NCBI GenBank assembly: GCA_963770485.1
Contig: CAVYPX010000014.1
Location: forward strand, 372,001-436,000
DNA from: CAVVEC01 sp963770485
GTDB taxonomy: Bacteria; Acidobacteriota; Terriglobia; Terriglobales; Acidobacteriaceae
DNA: 64,000 bases
Direction of reading: 5' to 3'
Under the pieces are notes generated by a model. It was not told where the DNA came from. It ran no database searches and saw nothing but the letters and a program-made list of their open reading frames with translations. The position numbers were made by a program, and so were the translations under genes. Positions 7,612 to 15,913 of this stretch are shown here, in pieces (position 1 is the first letter of the stretch; each line of letters begins with the position of its first letter).

Positions 7612-7791
7612 ATGGGATCCGCTTTTCAATGCGCCGGCTGCGGAGAGTGGAACCACATCAACGTGGATGAGTCGGCAGGCCGCAGGCAGTCCTTCATTGA
7701 AGACTGCCAGGTCTGCTGCCGGCCGAATGTGCTGCACATCGAGTACGATCCGGCGGAGCAGCGATTTGTGATTGTTGCTGAATTGGAATAG
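7612..7791 (+). CDS. CPXCG-motif cysteine-rich small protein
   Basis: A 59-aa protein MGSAFQCAGCGEWNHINVDE...EDCQVCCRPNVLHIEYD. Two Cys pairs, CAGC and CQVCC, look like a zinc-ribbon, matching the short conserved CPXCG cysteine-rich proteins of unknown function. GGAGG lies 15 bases upstream; GTG at 7609 and ATG at 7597 are alternative starts. It lies divergent from the M24 gene and upstream of the YbjQ-like gene on the same strand. Confidence 0.7.
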   Translation: MGSAFQCAGCGEWNHINVDESAGRRQSFIEDCQVCCRPNVLHIEYDPAEQRFVIVAELE

Positions 7792-7855
7792 CGTACTGGA
7801 ACGATGAAGATATGGCCGCCGTGGGCAAAGACGGTCAGAAGGAAGGATGAATGCG

Positions 7856-8221
7856 ATGGGCATAAGCTACAGCGCGCCCGGGCGGATGGTCGCTCACAAT
7901 ATGGTGACCACGCAGTTTGAACTGGATGGCTTTCGCGTGGTCCGCACCCTGGGAGTGGTGCGAGGCATCATAGTTCGCTCCCGTTCGATCTTCGGCACCA
8001 TCGGAGCGAGCTTGCAGACCCTTTTTGGCGGCAACATCACCCTGCTGACCAATCTTTGCGAAAAGACCCGGGCTGAAGCTTTTGATCTGATGCTGCAGCA
8101 CGCTTCCGAACTGGGCGGAAACGCCGTGGTCGGCGCGCGTTATGACGCGACCGAAATCATGCAAGGCGTCACGGAAGTGCTGGCTTATGGAACGGCGGTG
8201 GTGGTCGAGCCGGTGAGATAG
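7856..8221 (+). CDS. UPF0145/YbjQ-family protein
   Basis: A 121-aa protein with the family pattern VTTQFELDGFRVVRTLGVVRGIIVRSRS, a central TNLCEKTRAEAFDLMLQHA and GGNAVVGARYDATE near the end. YbjQ-like proteins form pentamers and bind metal in some structures, but their cellular role is not established. GGAAGG about 10 bases before ATG 7856 favours this start; ATG 7847 overlaps the ribosome binding site. Confidence 0.9.
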   Translation: MGISYSAPGRMVAHNMVTTQFELDGFRVVRTLGVVRGIIVRSRSIFGTIGASLQTLFGGNITLLTNLCEKTRAEAFDLMLQHASELGGNAVVGARYDATEIMQGVTEVLAYGTAVVVEPVR

Positions 8222-8263
8222 TGTGAGGCGGGCGAGGTGCCCGCCCTCGACACAGGTCTCATC

Positions 8264-8689
8264 TCATTCTTTGTATAGCCAGCCCGCGACCAGCGTAGCC
8301 AGGATCGCGCCCAGCCACATCTCCAACATCCAGCCCAGCGGGAAGATCCGGTCAACCGCAGACCAGGTGGCGTGGGCGAAGTTTTCCGGGAAGCCGGCTA
8401 CGAAACCGGCGAGAAAACCGATCTTCAGAGCAGTTCCGGGTCCAGCCCCGAGGGTTTGGCGCGACCAAGCGTACAAGTGCGCCGTAACGATCGAAAGTAC
8501 GAAGAGGATCACGATCCACTGGGCAACGAACGCCGGATAGCGCGGTTCTTTAAGGAACAGTCCCGCATTCTGAGCAGCCAGATAACGCGCATTGGTAATG
8601 ATGAACTGGTTGACCAGAACGCTCCACACGGCCCACACCACGCCCCCGGCCAAGCCTCCGATCCAAATGCGACCGCGGTTCAAGCCCAT
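8264..8689 (-). CDS. Hypothetical four-helix membrane protein
   Basis: A 141-aa protein starting at ATG 8689, which follows GGAGGTGGTGT. Four hydrophobic segments are visible: IWIGGLAGGVVWAVWSVLV, VAQWIVILFVLSIVTAHLY, ALKIGFLAGFVAGF and LEMWLGAILATLVAGWLY. Small glycine-rich helices and the short loops fit an inner-membrane protein; no known family recognised. It converges with the YbjQ-like gene, with a 7-bp GGCGGGC/GCCCGCC hairpin between their ends (8227-8245). Confidence 0.65.
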   Translation of the reverse strand: MGLNRGRIWIGGLAGGVVWAVWSVLVNQFIITNARYLAAQNAGLFLKEPRYPAFVAQWIVILFVLSIVTAHLYAWSRQTLGAGPGTALKIGFLAGFVAGFPENFAHATWSAVDRIFPLGWMLEMWLGAILATLVAGWLYKE

Positions 8690-8857
8690 ACACCACCTCC
8701 AACAATGAATTTTCAAATAGGGATAGGAGACGACGGCGGGAGTGTATCACTCGGGCGACGCCTCCGGTCAATTTTTTTGTCGTGTTTCTAGTGGGCGGGC
8801 CCACAGCGCCAAGTTCACCCATCGAGACTTGCAAGATATTGTGACTCTTCAACCAAA

Positions 8858-8948
8858 TTGTCATTCCGAGCGCAGCGAGGAATCTGCAGTTGCTCAGAAC
8901 TGCGAAAATGCAGATTCCGCGCGCCAAAAGCGGGCGCTCGGAATGACG
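8858..8948. repeat. TGTCATTCCGAG palindromic repeat, copy 3
   Basis: TTGTCATTCCGAGCGC at the left and GCGCTCGGAATGAC at the right form the outer arms; GAATCTGCA / TGCAGATTC form an inner pair. About 90 bases, just after the stop of the OmpA-like gene on the minus strand. Confidence 0.7.
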
Positions 8949-8986
8949 ATGCTATGGCTGAATGGCATCACAATAATCTGCGGCCC

Positions 8987-10612
8987 TTAGTAGTGGGGAG
9001 AATTCGCCGACGGCGTCGAACTCTCGGTTGTCCCGGGATTGGGTGAGACCGGTTTCTCATCCGCTTGTGGTCCGACGACGTCGCCGATCACATCGCCCGA
9101 CACAATCATCTCCACCCGCCGGTTCAGTTTCCGGCCTGCTGCCGTACTGTTGTCAGCAATCGGGTTTGCCTTGCCCATCCCGCGCGCGAAAACATTGTTG
9201 AGGGGAACATTCGCGTCCACCAGGTAATCACGCACCGTGGCGGCACGCTTCTCCGAAAGCCGCTGGTTGAACTGGTCGCTGCCAATGCTGTCGGTGTAAC
9301 CTTCGATCTGGATCTTCAAGTCGGGATAGGCGAGAACGATTCCCGAGATTCTGGCAAGCCGCTCCCGGGCCGCAGGCTTGAGGGTGTATTGTCCAGGATC
9401 GAAGAGCACATCGGGCATGCTGACCACCAGACCGCGGTCTGTGTCTCGGGTCTCGAGCACCTGATTGAGTTGCTTGAGCAGGCGGGCCCGCATTTCCTCT
9501 TTCTGCCGGATGGCCTCCTGCTTTTGCCGCTCCGCCTCTTCCTGGGCCAGACGAGCCTTCTCAGCTTCGGCCTGCGCCTTCTGCTGCTCAGCCACGGCTT
9601 CGGCCTGGGCTTTTTCCGCGGCTGCGCGGTCGGATTCCGCCTGCGCACGGCGGCGCGCATCCTCCTCAGCCTGGGCTTTGGCGTGGGCCTCGGCTTCGGC
9701 GGAGGCTTTGGCCTCGGCCTCAGCCTTCTCCTGGGCTTCCTGCATGGCGCGTTTTTCCGCTGCGATGCGATCTTCTTCTTTTTTCTTGAGGGTCAAGACA
9801 CGCGCATCTTCCGCCATCTGCGTGGCCCCGCGAGCCACCGTGCCGATGGGAGTTCGGCCTTGTTTGCGCTGCAGATAGTCTTCCGCCCGCGCCAGAAAAT
9901 CTTCCGCTTTGCTCAAACTGCCGGGCTCGTACTGCTGCGCACCCGCGGCCTTGGCGATAGCCACCGCATTGCGTGCTTCCAGCAAATCCAATGGGGTGTT
10001 CGGGCTGGCTTTGGTGGAGGGCAGCTGTTCCGCAGGCACATCGATGGTGTACTGCTCGCCCTCCAGCATGTCGAACTTGGCGTCAATCGGTTCTTCCCAT
10101 CCCTTGGTTTCCTGGCGCACGATGTTCTCGGCCACGACCAGGTTGCTCGGCCGGGTGACGGCGAAATATGGCTCCGCAGTGACCACAAGGCCGAATGCCT
10201 GCAAGTCGGTGGTCACATCAATTTTGCTCTTTCCATCGCTGTTCGGAACCACTTCACCCAGGTTGACCGAGCGCCCCTCCGGCGTGATGGCCCACAGCAC
10301 GTAGGTCAGATACTGGGTTCCGAACTTGGTTGCCGGTTGCAGGTGTTCGATCTCCGCGCTTATCGTCAGCCGTCCTTCTTTGCTGTCAACTTTGGCATGC
10401 CCGCTCGCTGCGGGCATGAGACTGGTTCCTTTGAAGTCGACCGTCGTCGAACCGCCCCGGTGACGGTAGTTCACCGCCTTCGTCGTGCGGGAGACTACTT
10501 TCACGCGGAACACCGGGGTTTGGTCCATGGGCTCAACCGGAATGCTGCTTTCCTGAGCCCAGGCCAAGGCCGCCGTCAAGATAATGCAGATCGCGAGCAG
10601 ACACCGTTTCAT
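8987..10612 (-). CDS. OmpA-family envelope protein with TolA-like coiled coil
   Basis: Start at ATG 10612 after AGGAGGG; the N-terminus MKRCLLAICIILTAALAWAQ is a Sec signal peptide. Residues about 25-250 form a beta-rich domain of unknown family. Residues about 255-395 are a long Ala/Glu/Lys-rich helix (repeats such as AEAEAKASAEAEAHAKAQAE) likely to be a coiled coil spanning the periplasm. The last 140 residues are an OmpA-C peptidoglycan-binding domain (IEGYTDSIGSDQFNQRLSEK, then AARGMGKANPIADN-like motifs). It probably links the outer membrane or periplasm to peptidoglycan. A long antisense open frame exists over the coiled-coil part but is an artefact of codon bias. Confidence 0.85.
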   Translation of the reverse strand: MKRCLLAICIILTAALAWAQESSIPVEPMDQTPVFRVKVVSRTTKAVNYRHRGGSTTVDFKGTSLMPAASGHAKVDSKEGRLTISAEIEHLQPATKFGTQYLTYVLWAITPEGRSVNLGEVVPNSDGKSKIDVTTDLQAFGLVVTAEPYFAVTRPSNLVVAENIVRQETKGWEEPIDAKFDMLEGEQYTIDVPAEQLPSTKASPNTPLDLLEARNAVAIAKAAGAQQYEPGSLSKAEDFLARAEDYLQRKQGRTPIGTVARGATQMAEDARVLTLKKKEEDRIAAEKRAMQEAQEKAEAEAKASAEAEAHAKAQAEEDARRRAQAESDRAAAEKAQAEAVAEQQKAQAEAEKARLAQEEAERQKQEAIRQKEEMRARLLKQLNQVLETRDTDRGLVVSMPDVLFDPGQYTLKPAARERLARISGIVLAYPDLKIQIEGYTDSIGSDQFNQRLSEKRAATVRDYLVDANVPLNNVFARGMGKANPIADNSTAAGRKLNRRVEMIVSGDVIGDVVGPQADEKPVSPNPGTTESSTPSANSPHY

Positions 10613-10947
10613 ACCGCTACCCTCCTGTGTGGCTCGACTTTGCGAGTTTGCCCCAAGATCCTTTGACGTGATCTTCATGTTTCCACGGGTGCTCCTCCAG
10701 TGGAAGTGCCTCAAGAGCTACGACCCGCGGCGAGCTGTAGTCTTGAGCCTCCCATCTCGGCACAGAGATGATTTCCACAGGATTCTGTGCTCGGACCAGG
10801 CTCATTTGCAGGCTGTCCACTGGAAAATGGGGACTCCGAATCTAGTCTGTAAACGCAACCCATTGTGGTCACCTGATCAGTTAGCCACAACTTCTCGCGC
10901 TTTCCAGATCGACCATCGGCTCCCGTGAGCGACCTATAACTTTCTTA
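10613..10947. other. Intergenic region upstream of the dcw promoter
   Basis: Divergent spacer between the OmpA-like gene and mraZ. No gene seen. Two weak DnaA-box-like words occur nearby (TTAGCCACA at 10881-10889 and TGTGGACAA at 10974-10982), too few to call an origin. Confidence 0.4.
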
Positions 10948-10975
10948 TTGACAACAAACAGTTTAGGCGTAGGAT
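10948..10975 (+). promoter_or_regulatory. Main promoter of the dcw cluster
   Basis: Perfect TTGACA at 10948-10953, a 16-base spacer, then TAGGAT at 10970-10975. The predicted start near 10982 places the MraZ boxes exactly at the beginning of the transcript. Confidence 0.65.
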
Positions 10976-10982
10976 GTGGACA

Positions 10983-10999
10983 AAAGTGGTAGAAAGTGG
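10983..10999 (+). promoter_or_regulatory. MraZ-binding boxes
   Basis: AAAGTGG at 10983-10989 and again at 10993-10999, three bases apart, giving a 10-bp (one helical turn) period. This is the direct-repeat type of site bound by MraZ upstream of its own operon in other bacteria. It directly follows the promoter of mraZ, so autorepression is the expected outcome. Confidence 0.7.
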
Positions 11000-11183
11000 T
11001 TGGTCCAATAGCGGCGGTGGGACGGCTTGAGACACCGAGAGGCGCCAGTGGAACCAGAGGCTGAAACGAAGAAAAACAGCCCGAGCGAACTGAAAACGAC
11101 CACCATTTTGACCGCTTTTACCTCCCTCGTACTTGTGGCAGCAGCAGCTAAACGATTTGTTGCGCCCCTAAAGGGGAGAACGC

Positions 11184-11624
11184 ATGTTTCGCGGCAATCA
11201 CCCAACCCGCGTGGACGAAAAGGGAAGGCTAAAAGTCCCCGCGGAATTCAAGCGCGTGATCGACGAGAAGTACGGCACACAATTCTACATCACGAGCCTG
11301 GATGGGAAGGTTGCTCAACTATATCCCTTCGAGGAATGGGAACGGATCGAGCAGAAGTTGGCGGCGCTCTCGACTTTCAATCCTACGAAGAAGAAATTTT
11401 TGGACCGGGTGAACTACTGGGGGCAAGCGGTAGAGATGGACGGCCAGGGCCGGTTGTTAATGCCGCAGTTATTGCGCGATGCGGCGCAGATCAAGGGCGA
11501 AGTGGCGGTTACCGGCAACCTGACCCATTTGATCGTGCGCAACCTGGAAGCGTACCGGCAGCAGATCGAGCAGGAAAAGTTTACGCCTGAGGATGAGAAG
11601 ACGCTCGACGAACTGGGCATCTAG
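11184..11624 (+). CDS. mraZ: Transcriptional regulator MraZ
   Basis: A 146-aa protein with the two SpoVT/AbrB-like half-domains of MraZ: MFRGNHPTRVDEKGRLKVPA at the N-terminus and the second copy near residues 80-100 (GQAVEMDGQGRLLMPQLLR). First gene of the dcw cluster; it binds DNA boxes upstream of the operon, which are visible at 10983-10999. GGGGAGA precedes the ATG. The stop codon TAG shares its last base with the GTG start of rsmH, so the two are probably translationally coupled. Confidence 0.97.
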   Translation: MFRGNHPTRVDEKGRLKVPAEFKRVIDEKYGTQFYITSLDGKVAQLYPFEEWERIEQKLAALSTFNPTKKKFLDRVNYWGQAVEMDGQGRLLMPQLLRDAAQIKGEVAVTGNLTHLIVRNLEAYRQQIEQEKFTPEDEKTLDELGI

Positions 11625-12610
11625 TGGGCGAGGGTTTAACAGACACCCCCGAGCGGGGTGGGCGTGGTGGCAGCCACGTTCCGGTTCTTTTAAAGGAAGC
11701 GATCGACTTTTTAGCCGTCCGGCGTGGCGGGACTTATATCGACGCCACGGTGGGCCTAGGCGGCCACAGCTACGAAATCGCAAGACGCCTCGGCGCACCG
11801 GGTCATTTGATTGGGCTCGATAAGGATCCTGCGGCGCTGGAAGTCGCGCGGGAGAAGCTAGCCGTCAGGCGTTGGCCTTTGGCCATTAGCAAAAGCCAAG
11901 AGCCAGCGGCAAACAGCCAAGAACTCGGTTCTGCAGATTGGCCTCGGATCACACTGCTCCATAGATCGTTTGGCGACATAGCCAAAGGCCAATGGCCAAC
12001 GGCCAAGGCTGGGGTTGACGGAATCTTGGCCGATCTTGGCGTAAGCAGCCTGCAATTCAGCGATCCGGCGCGAGGCTTCAGTTTTCAGGCGGAAGGACCG
12101 CTCGACATGCGGATGAACCCGCAAGCCGAGCTGACCGCCGAACAAGTGGTAAACCACTTCGACGAGCGCGAGCTTGCCGATGTGATTTACGAATTCGGTG
12201 AGGAAAGGAGGTCGCGGAGAATCGCCAGAGCCATTGTCCGGTCGCGGCCGATACGAACTACCGCACAACTTGCGGATGTCATATCAGCCGCGGCCCGGCC
12301 AATGAAACACGAGCGCATTCATCCGGCGACCAGAACTTTCCAAGCAGTCCGAATCTTCGTAAACCATGAACTGGACGATCTGCGGGCGCTGCTGGAAGCG
12401 GCCCCGCAGGTGCTTAAACCGGGCGGACGGGTGGTGATCATCAGCTTTCACTCGCTGGAGGACCGCATCGTAAAAGATGCCCTCCGCGAGGGAGCGAAGA
12501 AGGGTCACTACCAGATTCTGACGAAAAAGCCGGTGACGCCCGGAGCGGAGGAGATTGATCGCAACCCGCGGTCGCGCAGCGCAAAATTGCGCGCGGCGGA
12601 ACGGATTTAG
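11624..12610 (+). CDS. rsmH: 16S rRNA m4C1402 methyltransferase RsmH, with in-frame repeat insertions
   Basis: A 328-aa protein starting at the GTG overlapping the mraZ stop. SHVPVLLKEAIDFL and TYIDATVGLGGHSYEI are the SAM-binding N-terminus; VDGILADLGVSSLQF, RGFSFQAEGPLDMRM and VIISFHSLEDRIVK are typical RsmH motifs. Unusual: residues about 81-107 (VRRWPLAISKSQEPAANSQE and on) and 121-130 (KGQWPTAKAG) do not belong to the family; they are encoded by GGCCAAAGGCC-type repeat DNA (11868-12006) forming an inverted pair. The frame is kept on both sides of the insertions, so the enzyme is probably functional. Confidence 0.93.
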   Translation: MGEGLTDTPERGGRGGSHVPVLLKEAIDFLAVRRGGTYIDATVGLGGHSYEIARRLGAPGHLIGLDKDPAALEVAREKLAVRRWPLAISKSQEPAANSQELGSADWPRITLLHRSFGDIAKGQWPTAKAGVDGILADLGVSSLQFSDPARGFSFQAEGPLDMRMNPQAELTAEQVVNHFDERELADVIYEFGEERRSRRIARAIVRSRPIRTTAQLADVISAAARPMKHERIHPATRTFQAVRIFVNHELDDLRALLEAAPQVLKPGGRVVIISFHSLEDRIVKDALREGAKKGHYQILTKKPVTPGAEEIDRNPRSRSAKLRAAERI

Positions 12611-12686
12611 TAGCGCCGGTCTCTGGCCGGCTCGATAAGCGGTCGAAGACGACCGACCGGGCGGCTGGCGAGGACGCCAGCGCTAC
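12610..12686. repeat. Palindromic GTAGCGCCGG repeat
   Basis: GTAGCGCCGGTCTCTGGCCGGC at the left pairs imperfectly with GCGGCTGGCGAGGACGCCAG plus CGCTAC at the right; GGTCG-AAGA-CGACC is an inner hairpin. It directly follows the rsmH stop, inside the dcw transcript. Confidence 0.65.
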
Positions 12687-12800
12687 AAACAGGTTTCCGG
12701 AACGGCATCGCCTCTCACACAAGGGCGAAACACAATCTCCACCTTCTCTCACGATGCCGTTCCGGAGAGGTTCTAAGCGGTAGGTAGAAACGAGGAAACG

Positions 12801-12962
12801 ATGTACACAGGAACATTGATTGAAGACTTGATGAAAACGGTTGAGCACAATGAAAAGCGATCCCTGCAGGTGGGCTCGCAGGACGAGAAACTGGCGCACT
12901 TCTACACGGTTTCGCAGTTCGAACTTACGCAATTCGAGTCTACGCTGGGCGGAGCCGCATAA
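12801..12962 (+). CDS. Small 53-aa protein between rsmH and ftsL
   Basis: ATG 12801, preceded by GAGG at 7 bases, opens MYTGTLIEDLMKTVEHNEKR and ends TQFESTLGGAA with TAA at 12960-12962. The ATG of ftsL follows with no gap. No hydrophobic segment; acidic and probably soluble. I do not recognise the family. Position inside the dcw cluster, ribosome binding site and abutting start argue that it is a real gene that could easily be missed because of its size. Confidence 0.65.
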   Translation: MYTGTLIEDLMKTVEHNEKRSLQVGSQDEKLAHFYTVSQFELTQFESTLGGAA

Positions 12963-13427
12963 ATGGCTGCCGCCGCCACGATAATCCAAGGCGGGCGCCG
13001 CAGCCGTCGCAACCCGTGCTGGAGCGGCACACCGGAAATCTACTTTGCCAAGCCGATCGACAACTCGCGCCTGGTCAAGGTCGAAGATCCCCGGCGCAGC
13101 CACGAGATGAAACAGTTCGGGATTGCCCTGGGCTGCCTTTTCCTGCTGGTGATGACGTATGCCTGGCAGCACTTCCGAGCCATCGAGTACGGCTACAAAA
13201 TCGAGTTGCTGAAGGGGCAGCGCAACGCCTTAGTGGAACTAAACCGGGACCTGCACCTGGAGGAAGCGTCGCTGCGCTCTCCTGATCGGATTGACCGGCT
13301 GGCGCGGCAGTACGGAATGCAGCCGCCCCAGGCGGGCCAGGTCATCCGCATGGACTCGGCCACGCAGGACGCGAACACGCCCGTCATGGCCAGCGCCGTC
13401 CCGGTGTCGGTAGTTTCGGTGCCCTAA
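12963..13427 (+). CDS. ftsL: Cell division protein FtsL-like
   Basis: A 154-aa single-pass membrane protein in the ftsL position. A 50-residue cytoplasmic part is followed by the membrane helix FGIALGCLFLLVMTYAWQHF and then a heptad-like stretch (YKIELLKGQRNALVELNRDL HLEEASLRSPDRIDRLA split over residues 78-112), ending with YGMQPPQAGQVI, the usual FtsL/FtsB-type end. It would bridge FtsQ and the FtsW-FtsI synthase at the septum. The C-terminal 30 residues (TPVMASAVPVSVVSVP) are an Ala/Val/Pro tail. Confidence 0.85.
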   Translation: MAAAATIIQGGRRSRRNPCWSGTPEIYFAKPIDNSRLVKVEDPRRSHEMKQFGIALGCLFLLVMTYAWQHFRAIEYGYKIELLKGQRNALVELNRDLHLEEASLRSPDRIDRLARQYGMQPPQAGQVIRMDSATQDANTPVMASAVPVSVVSVP

Positions 13428-13440
13428 GCGAACTGCAGCT

Positions 13441-13520
13441 AAGCCACGGATTTACACCGATGAACACGGATCTGAACACAGGCAAGAAGAATTATCCGTC
13501 AGAATCCGAGTAAATCTGCA
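13441..13520. repeat. AGCCACGGATTTACACCGATG repeat
   Basis: AGCCACGGATTTACACCGAT...GAACACGGAT, related to 23987-24062 where both arms (AGCCACCGATT and AATCCGTGGCT) are present. It sits in the ftsL-ftsI gap. Confidence 0.55.
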
Positions 13521-13558
13521 GCCAGGTTTTTGGCGGTCTCCGTACTTTGGGGGCCGCC

Positions 13559-15781
13559 ATGTTTGTCTGGAATCCGCCGATGACCGCCACCACACCTCGC
13601 AATCGCACCGACACCCGACTCTACCTGTTAGGCGCCCTCCTCGTGCTTTGGTGTGGGGGCATCTGTGCCCGCCTTGTCTACCTGCAAATTTTCCGTTATG
13701 GCAGCTTTGAGCGGCGAGCGCAACGCCAGCAACAGCGCACGGTAGATGTCGCGGCCAAGCGGGGAATCATCTACGATCGCACCGGCCGCGAGTTGGCGAT
13801 GTCCATTTCCGTGGAGTCCGCCTTTGCTGTGCCGACGGAGATTCCCGACCTTGCCGGAACCATCTCTCTAATCTCACGAATCACCAAATCGGACCCTCGC
13901 GAGACCCTGGCCAGATGCAAAGCCGCCAAAACTTTCTGCTGGGTGGCGCGCAAGGCAGACGCCGAGATTGCCGACCGCATTCGTAATCTGAATCTGCGCG
14001 GCATTTATTTTCAAAAGGAATCCAAGCGTTTCTACCCCAATCGCGAACTGGCAGCCCAAATCCTCGGCTACGTCGGCATGGATGATGAGGGCCTCAGCGG
14101 CATCGAGCGCGCATACGACGAGAAGGTACGCGGAGAACCCGGACAGATGCTGATCTCCGTCGACGCGCGTAAGCAATGGTTCGGCAGCGTGGAGAAGCAG
14201 CCGAAGCAGGGTACAAACGTGGTGCTGACCATCGATCAGCAAATCCAGTACATTGCCGAGCGCGAGCTGCAAACGGCGATGGAGCAGACCCATGCAGAAA
14301 CCGGGACCATCATCGTAGAAAACCCGCACACCGGTGAGATCTTGGCATTGGCAAACCGGCCTACATTCAACCCGAATCTGGCGCGCGAAATTACCTCCGA
14401 CAGATTGAAAGATCATGCCGTCAGCGACGTTTACGAGCCCGGCTCGACGTTCAAACTTGTAACCATCTCCGCCGCGTTGGATCAGAAGCTGACCCAGCCG
14501 GACGAAAAATTTGACTGCCAGATGGGCTCGATCGTTATCAATGGGCGTCGCATCCACGACTGGCACCCTTTCGGCGTCATGCCGGTCTCTGACATCCTGG
14601 CGCACTCCAGCGACGTGGGCGCCATTAAGATCGCACTGCGCCTCGGGGATGAACGCCTCTACCAGTACATCAAGGCTTACGGCTTCGGGCAGCAAACCGG
14701 AATTGAGCTGCCGGGCGAGACGCGTGGCTTGACCAAGCCGCTGAAGCGTTGGTCGAAAGTCTCCATCGGCGCTATTTCCATGGGACAGGAAATCGGGGTC
14801 TCGCCCCTGCAGCTCGCTGCTATGGTCTCGACGATCGCCAATGACGGCGTATGGGTTGCCTCTCGGATTGTGGCCGCCACAACCGAACCGCAAAGCGCGC
14901 CGCAGACGATCGCCTTTCACCCGGTGCAGGACCGTAGGGTGATCTCACCTCTGACCGCGGCAGAGATGAAGCAGATGATGCAGGGGGTAGTGCTCCGCGG
15001 TACAGGGCGTAAGGCAATCCTCGTGGGCTACAGCTCTGCGGGCAAAACCGGAACCGCACAGAAAGTAGATCCGGCGACGCACACTTATTCCCGCACAAAA
15101 TACATCGCATCCTTCGCGGGATTTGCACCTGTAAATACTCCGGCGATCACAGTTGCGGTGATTCTGGATTCACCGCTCGGCGGGCACCACGGCGGGCAGG
15201 TCGCCGCACCAGTGTTTCAGCGGGTCGCGCAGCAAGTATTGGAATACCTGCACACCCCGCACGATGTCGAGCTGCCTCTGAACCGGCAACTGCTGATGGC
15301 TTCGCAGCCAGTAAAGGATCAGGATCTGGCGGAGGGATCCCCGGATCACTTGGGAGAGCCGGTTGATGTCGCGGAAGCTCCAAGTATCGATTCTGCGCCG
15401 CTGCCAAGCCTTGCCAATGGATCGTCGCAAGGGGTCGTCGGCGTCGTAGTCCCCGCGGCACTTCGCCAGCGTGAAACTGCGTCGGCAACGGGCCCAGAGA
15501 CAGCGCAATCTTCGCCGGTGGCAGTTACCAATTCGCAGAGCCCATTGGCAAAGGCTTCCGATCGTCAGCCAGCCAGCGGCACCGTCGTGCTCGACGTCGA
15601 ACAAGGCGGAATCGCCGTGCCGTCATTCGCTGGCAAGAGCGTGCGGGCCGCCATCGAAATGGCGGAGGAGAGCGGGTTGGATCTGGATGCGGTGGGTAGC
15701 GGTTTGGCTCGCGAGCAATCACCCGCACCGGGTTCGCATGTGGCTGCCGGATCCCGCGTGACCATAAGGTTCGGACGGTGA
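13559..15781 (+). CDS. ftsI: Septal transpeptidase FtsI (PBP3/SpoVD-type) with C-terminal PASTA domain
   Basis: About 740 aa. One N-terminal membrane helix (LYLLGALLVLWCGGICARLV), a dimerisation domain starting RGIIYDRTGRELA, and a transpeptidase domain with S296-x-x-K299 (YEPGSTFKL) and KTGTAQ. The second motif reads S350-S-D352 where SxN is usual, a conservative but notable change. A PASTA-like domain (VPSFAGKSVRAAIEMAEESG...ASRVTIRFG-type end) closes the protein after a 100-residue Ala/Pro/Ser linker. It cross-links septal peptidoglycan with FtsW. ATG 13559 and 13580 and TTG 13547 are all possible starts. Confidence 0.92.
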   Translation: MFVWNPPMTATTPRNRTDTRLYLLGALLVLWCGGICARLVYLQIFRYGSFERRAQRQQQRTVDVAAKRGIIYDRTGRELAMSISVESAFAVPTEIPDLAGTISLISRITKSDPRETLARCKAAKTFCWVARKADAEIADRIRNLNLRGIYFQKESKRFYPNRELAAQILGYVGMDDEGLSGIERAYDEKVRGEPGQMLISVDARKQWFGSVEKQPKQGTNVVLTIDQQIQYIAERELQTAMEQTHAETGTIIVENPHTGEILALANRPTFNPNLAREITSDRLKDHAVSDVYEPGSTFKLVTISAALDQKLTQPDEKFDCQMGSIVINGRRIHDWHPFGVMPVSDILAHSSDVGAIKIALRLGDERLYQYIKAYGFGQQTGIELPGETRGLTKPLKRWSKVSIGAISMGQEIGVSPLQLAAMVSTIANDGVWVASRIVAATTEPQSAPQTIAFHPVQDRRVISPLTAAEMKQMMQGVVLRGTGRKAILVGYSSAGKTGTAQKVDPATHTYSRTKYIASFAGFAPVNTPAITVAVILDSPLGGHHGGQVAAPVFQRVAQQVLEYLHTPHDVELPLNRQLLMASQPVKDQDLAEGSPDHLGEPVDVAEAPSIDSAPLPSLANGSSQGVVGVVVPAALRQRETASATGPETAQSSPVAVTNSQSPLAKASDRQPASGTVVLDVEQGGIAVPSFAGKSVRAAIEMAEESGLDLDAVGSGLAREQSPAPGSHVAAGSRVTIRFGR

Positions 15782-15798
15782 GAAGGTTGCGCCCCGTG

Positions 15799-15860
15799 TT
15801 CTCCGTGTCCTCTGTGGTTGATTTGAAACGGTCGGCGAAATAACCACTGAGGACACAGAG
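15799..15860. repeat. GTGTCCTCTGTGGTT inverted repeat
   Basis: GTGTCCTCTGTGGTT at the left and AACCACTGAGGACAC at the right flank about 25 bases. Same word family as 20014-20153, 21637-21672, 33952-33985 and 34711-34741. Confidence 0.6.
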
Positions 15861-15913
15861 TCATAAGTCGCGTTTGCATGTTTCCCCTTTGCCGTGCCAT
15901 ATAATTCACTGCA

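Noticed and set aside
9065..10666. Long plus-strand open frame (533 codons) opposite the OmpA-like gene
   Set aside because: It lies antisense to the Ala/Glu coiled coil; GC-rich third positions remove stops on the other strand. The translation has no domain pattern, and the minus strand has a signal peptide, OmpA domain and ribosome binding site.
10881..10982. DnaA-box-like words TTAGCCACA and TGTGGACAA upstream of mraZ
   Set aside because: Only two imperfect boxes, no AT-rich unwinding region and no dnaA or dnaN nearby, so not called an origin.
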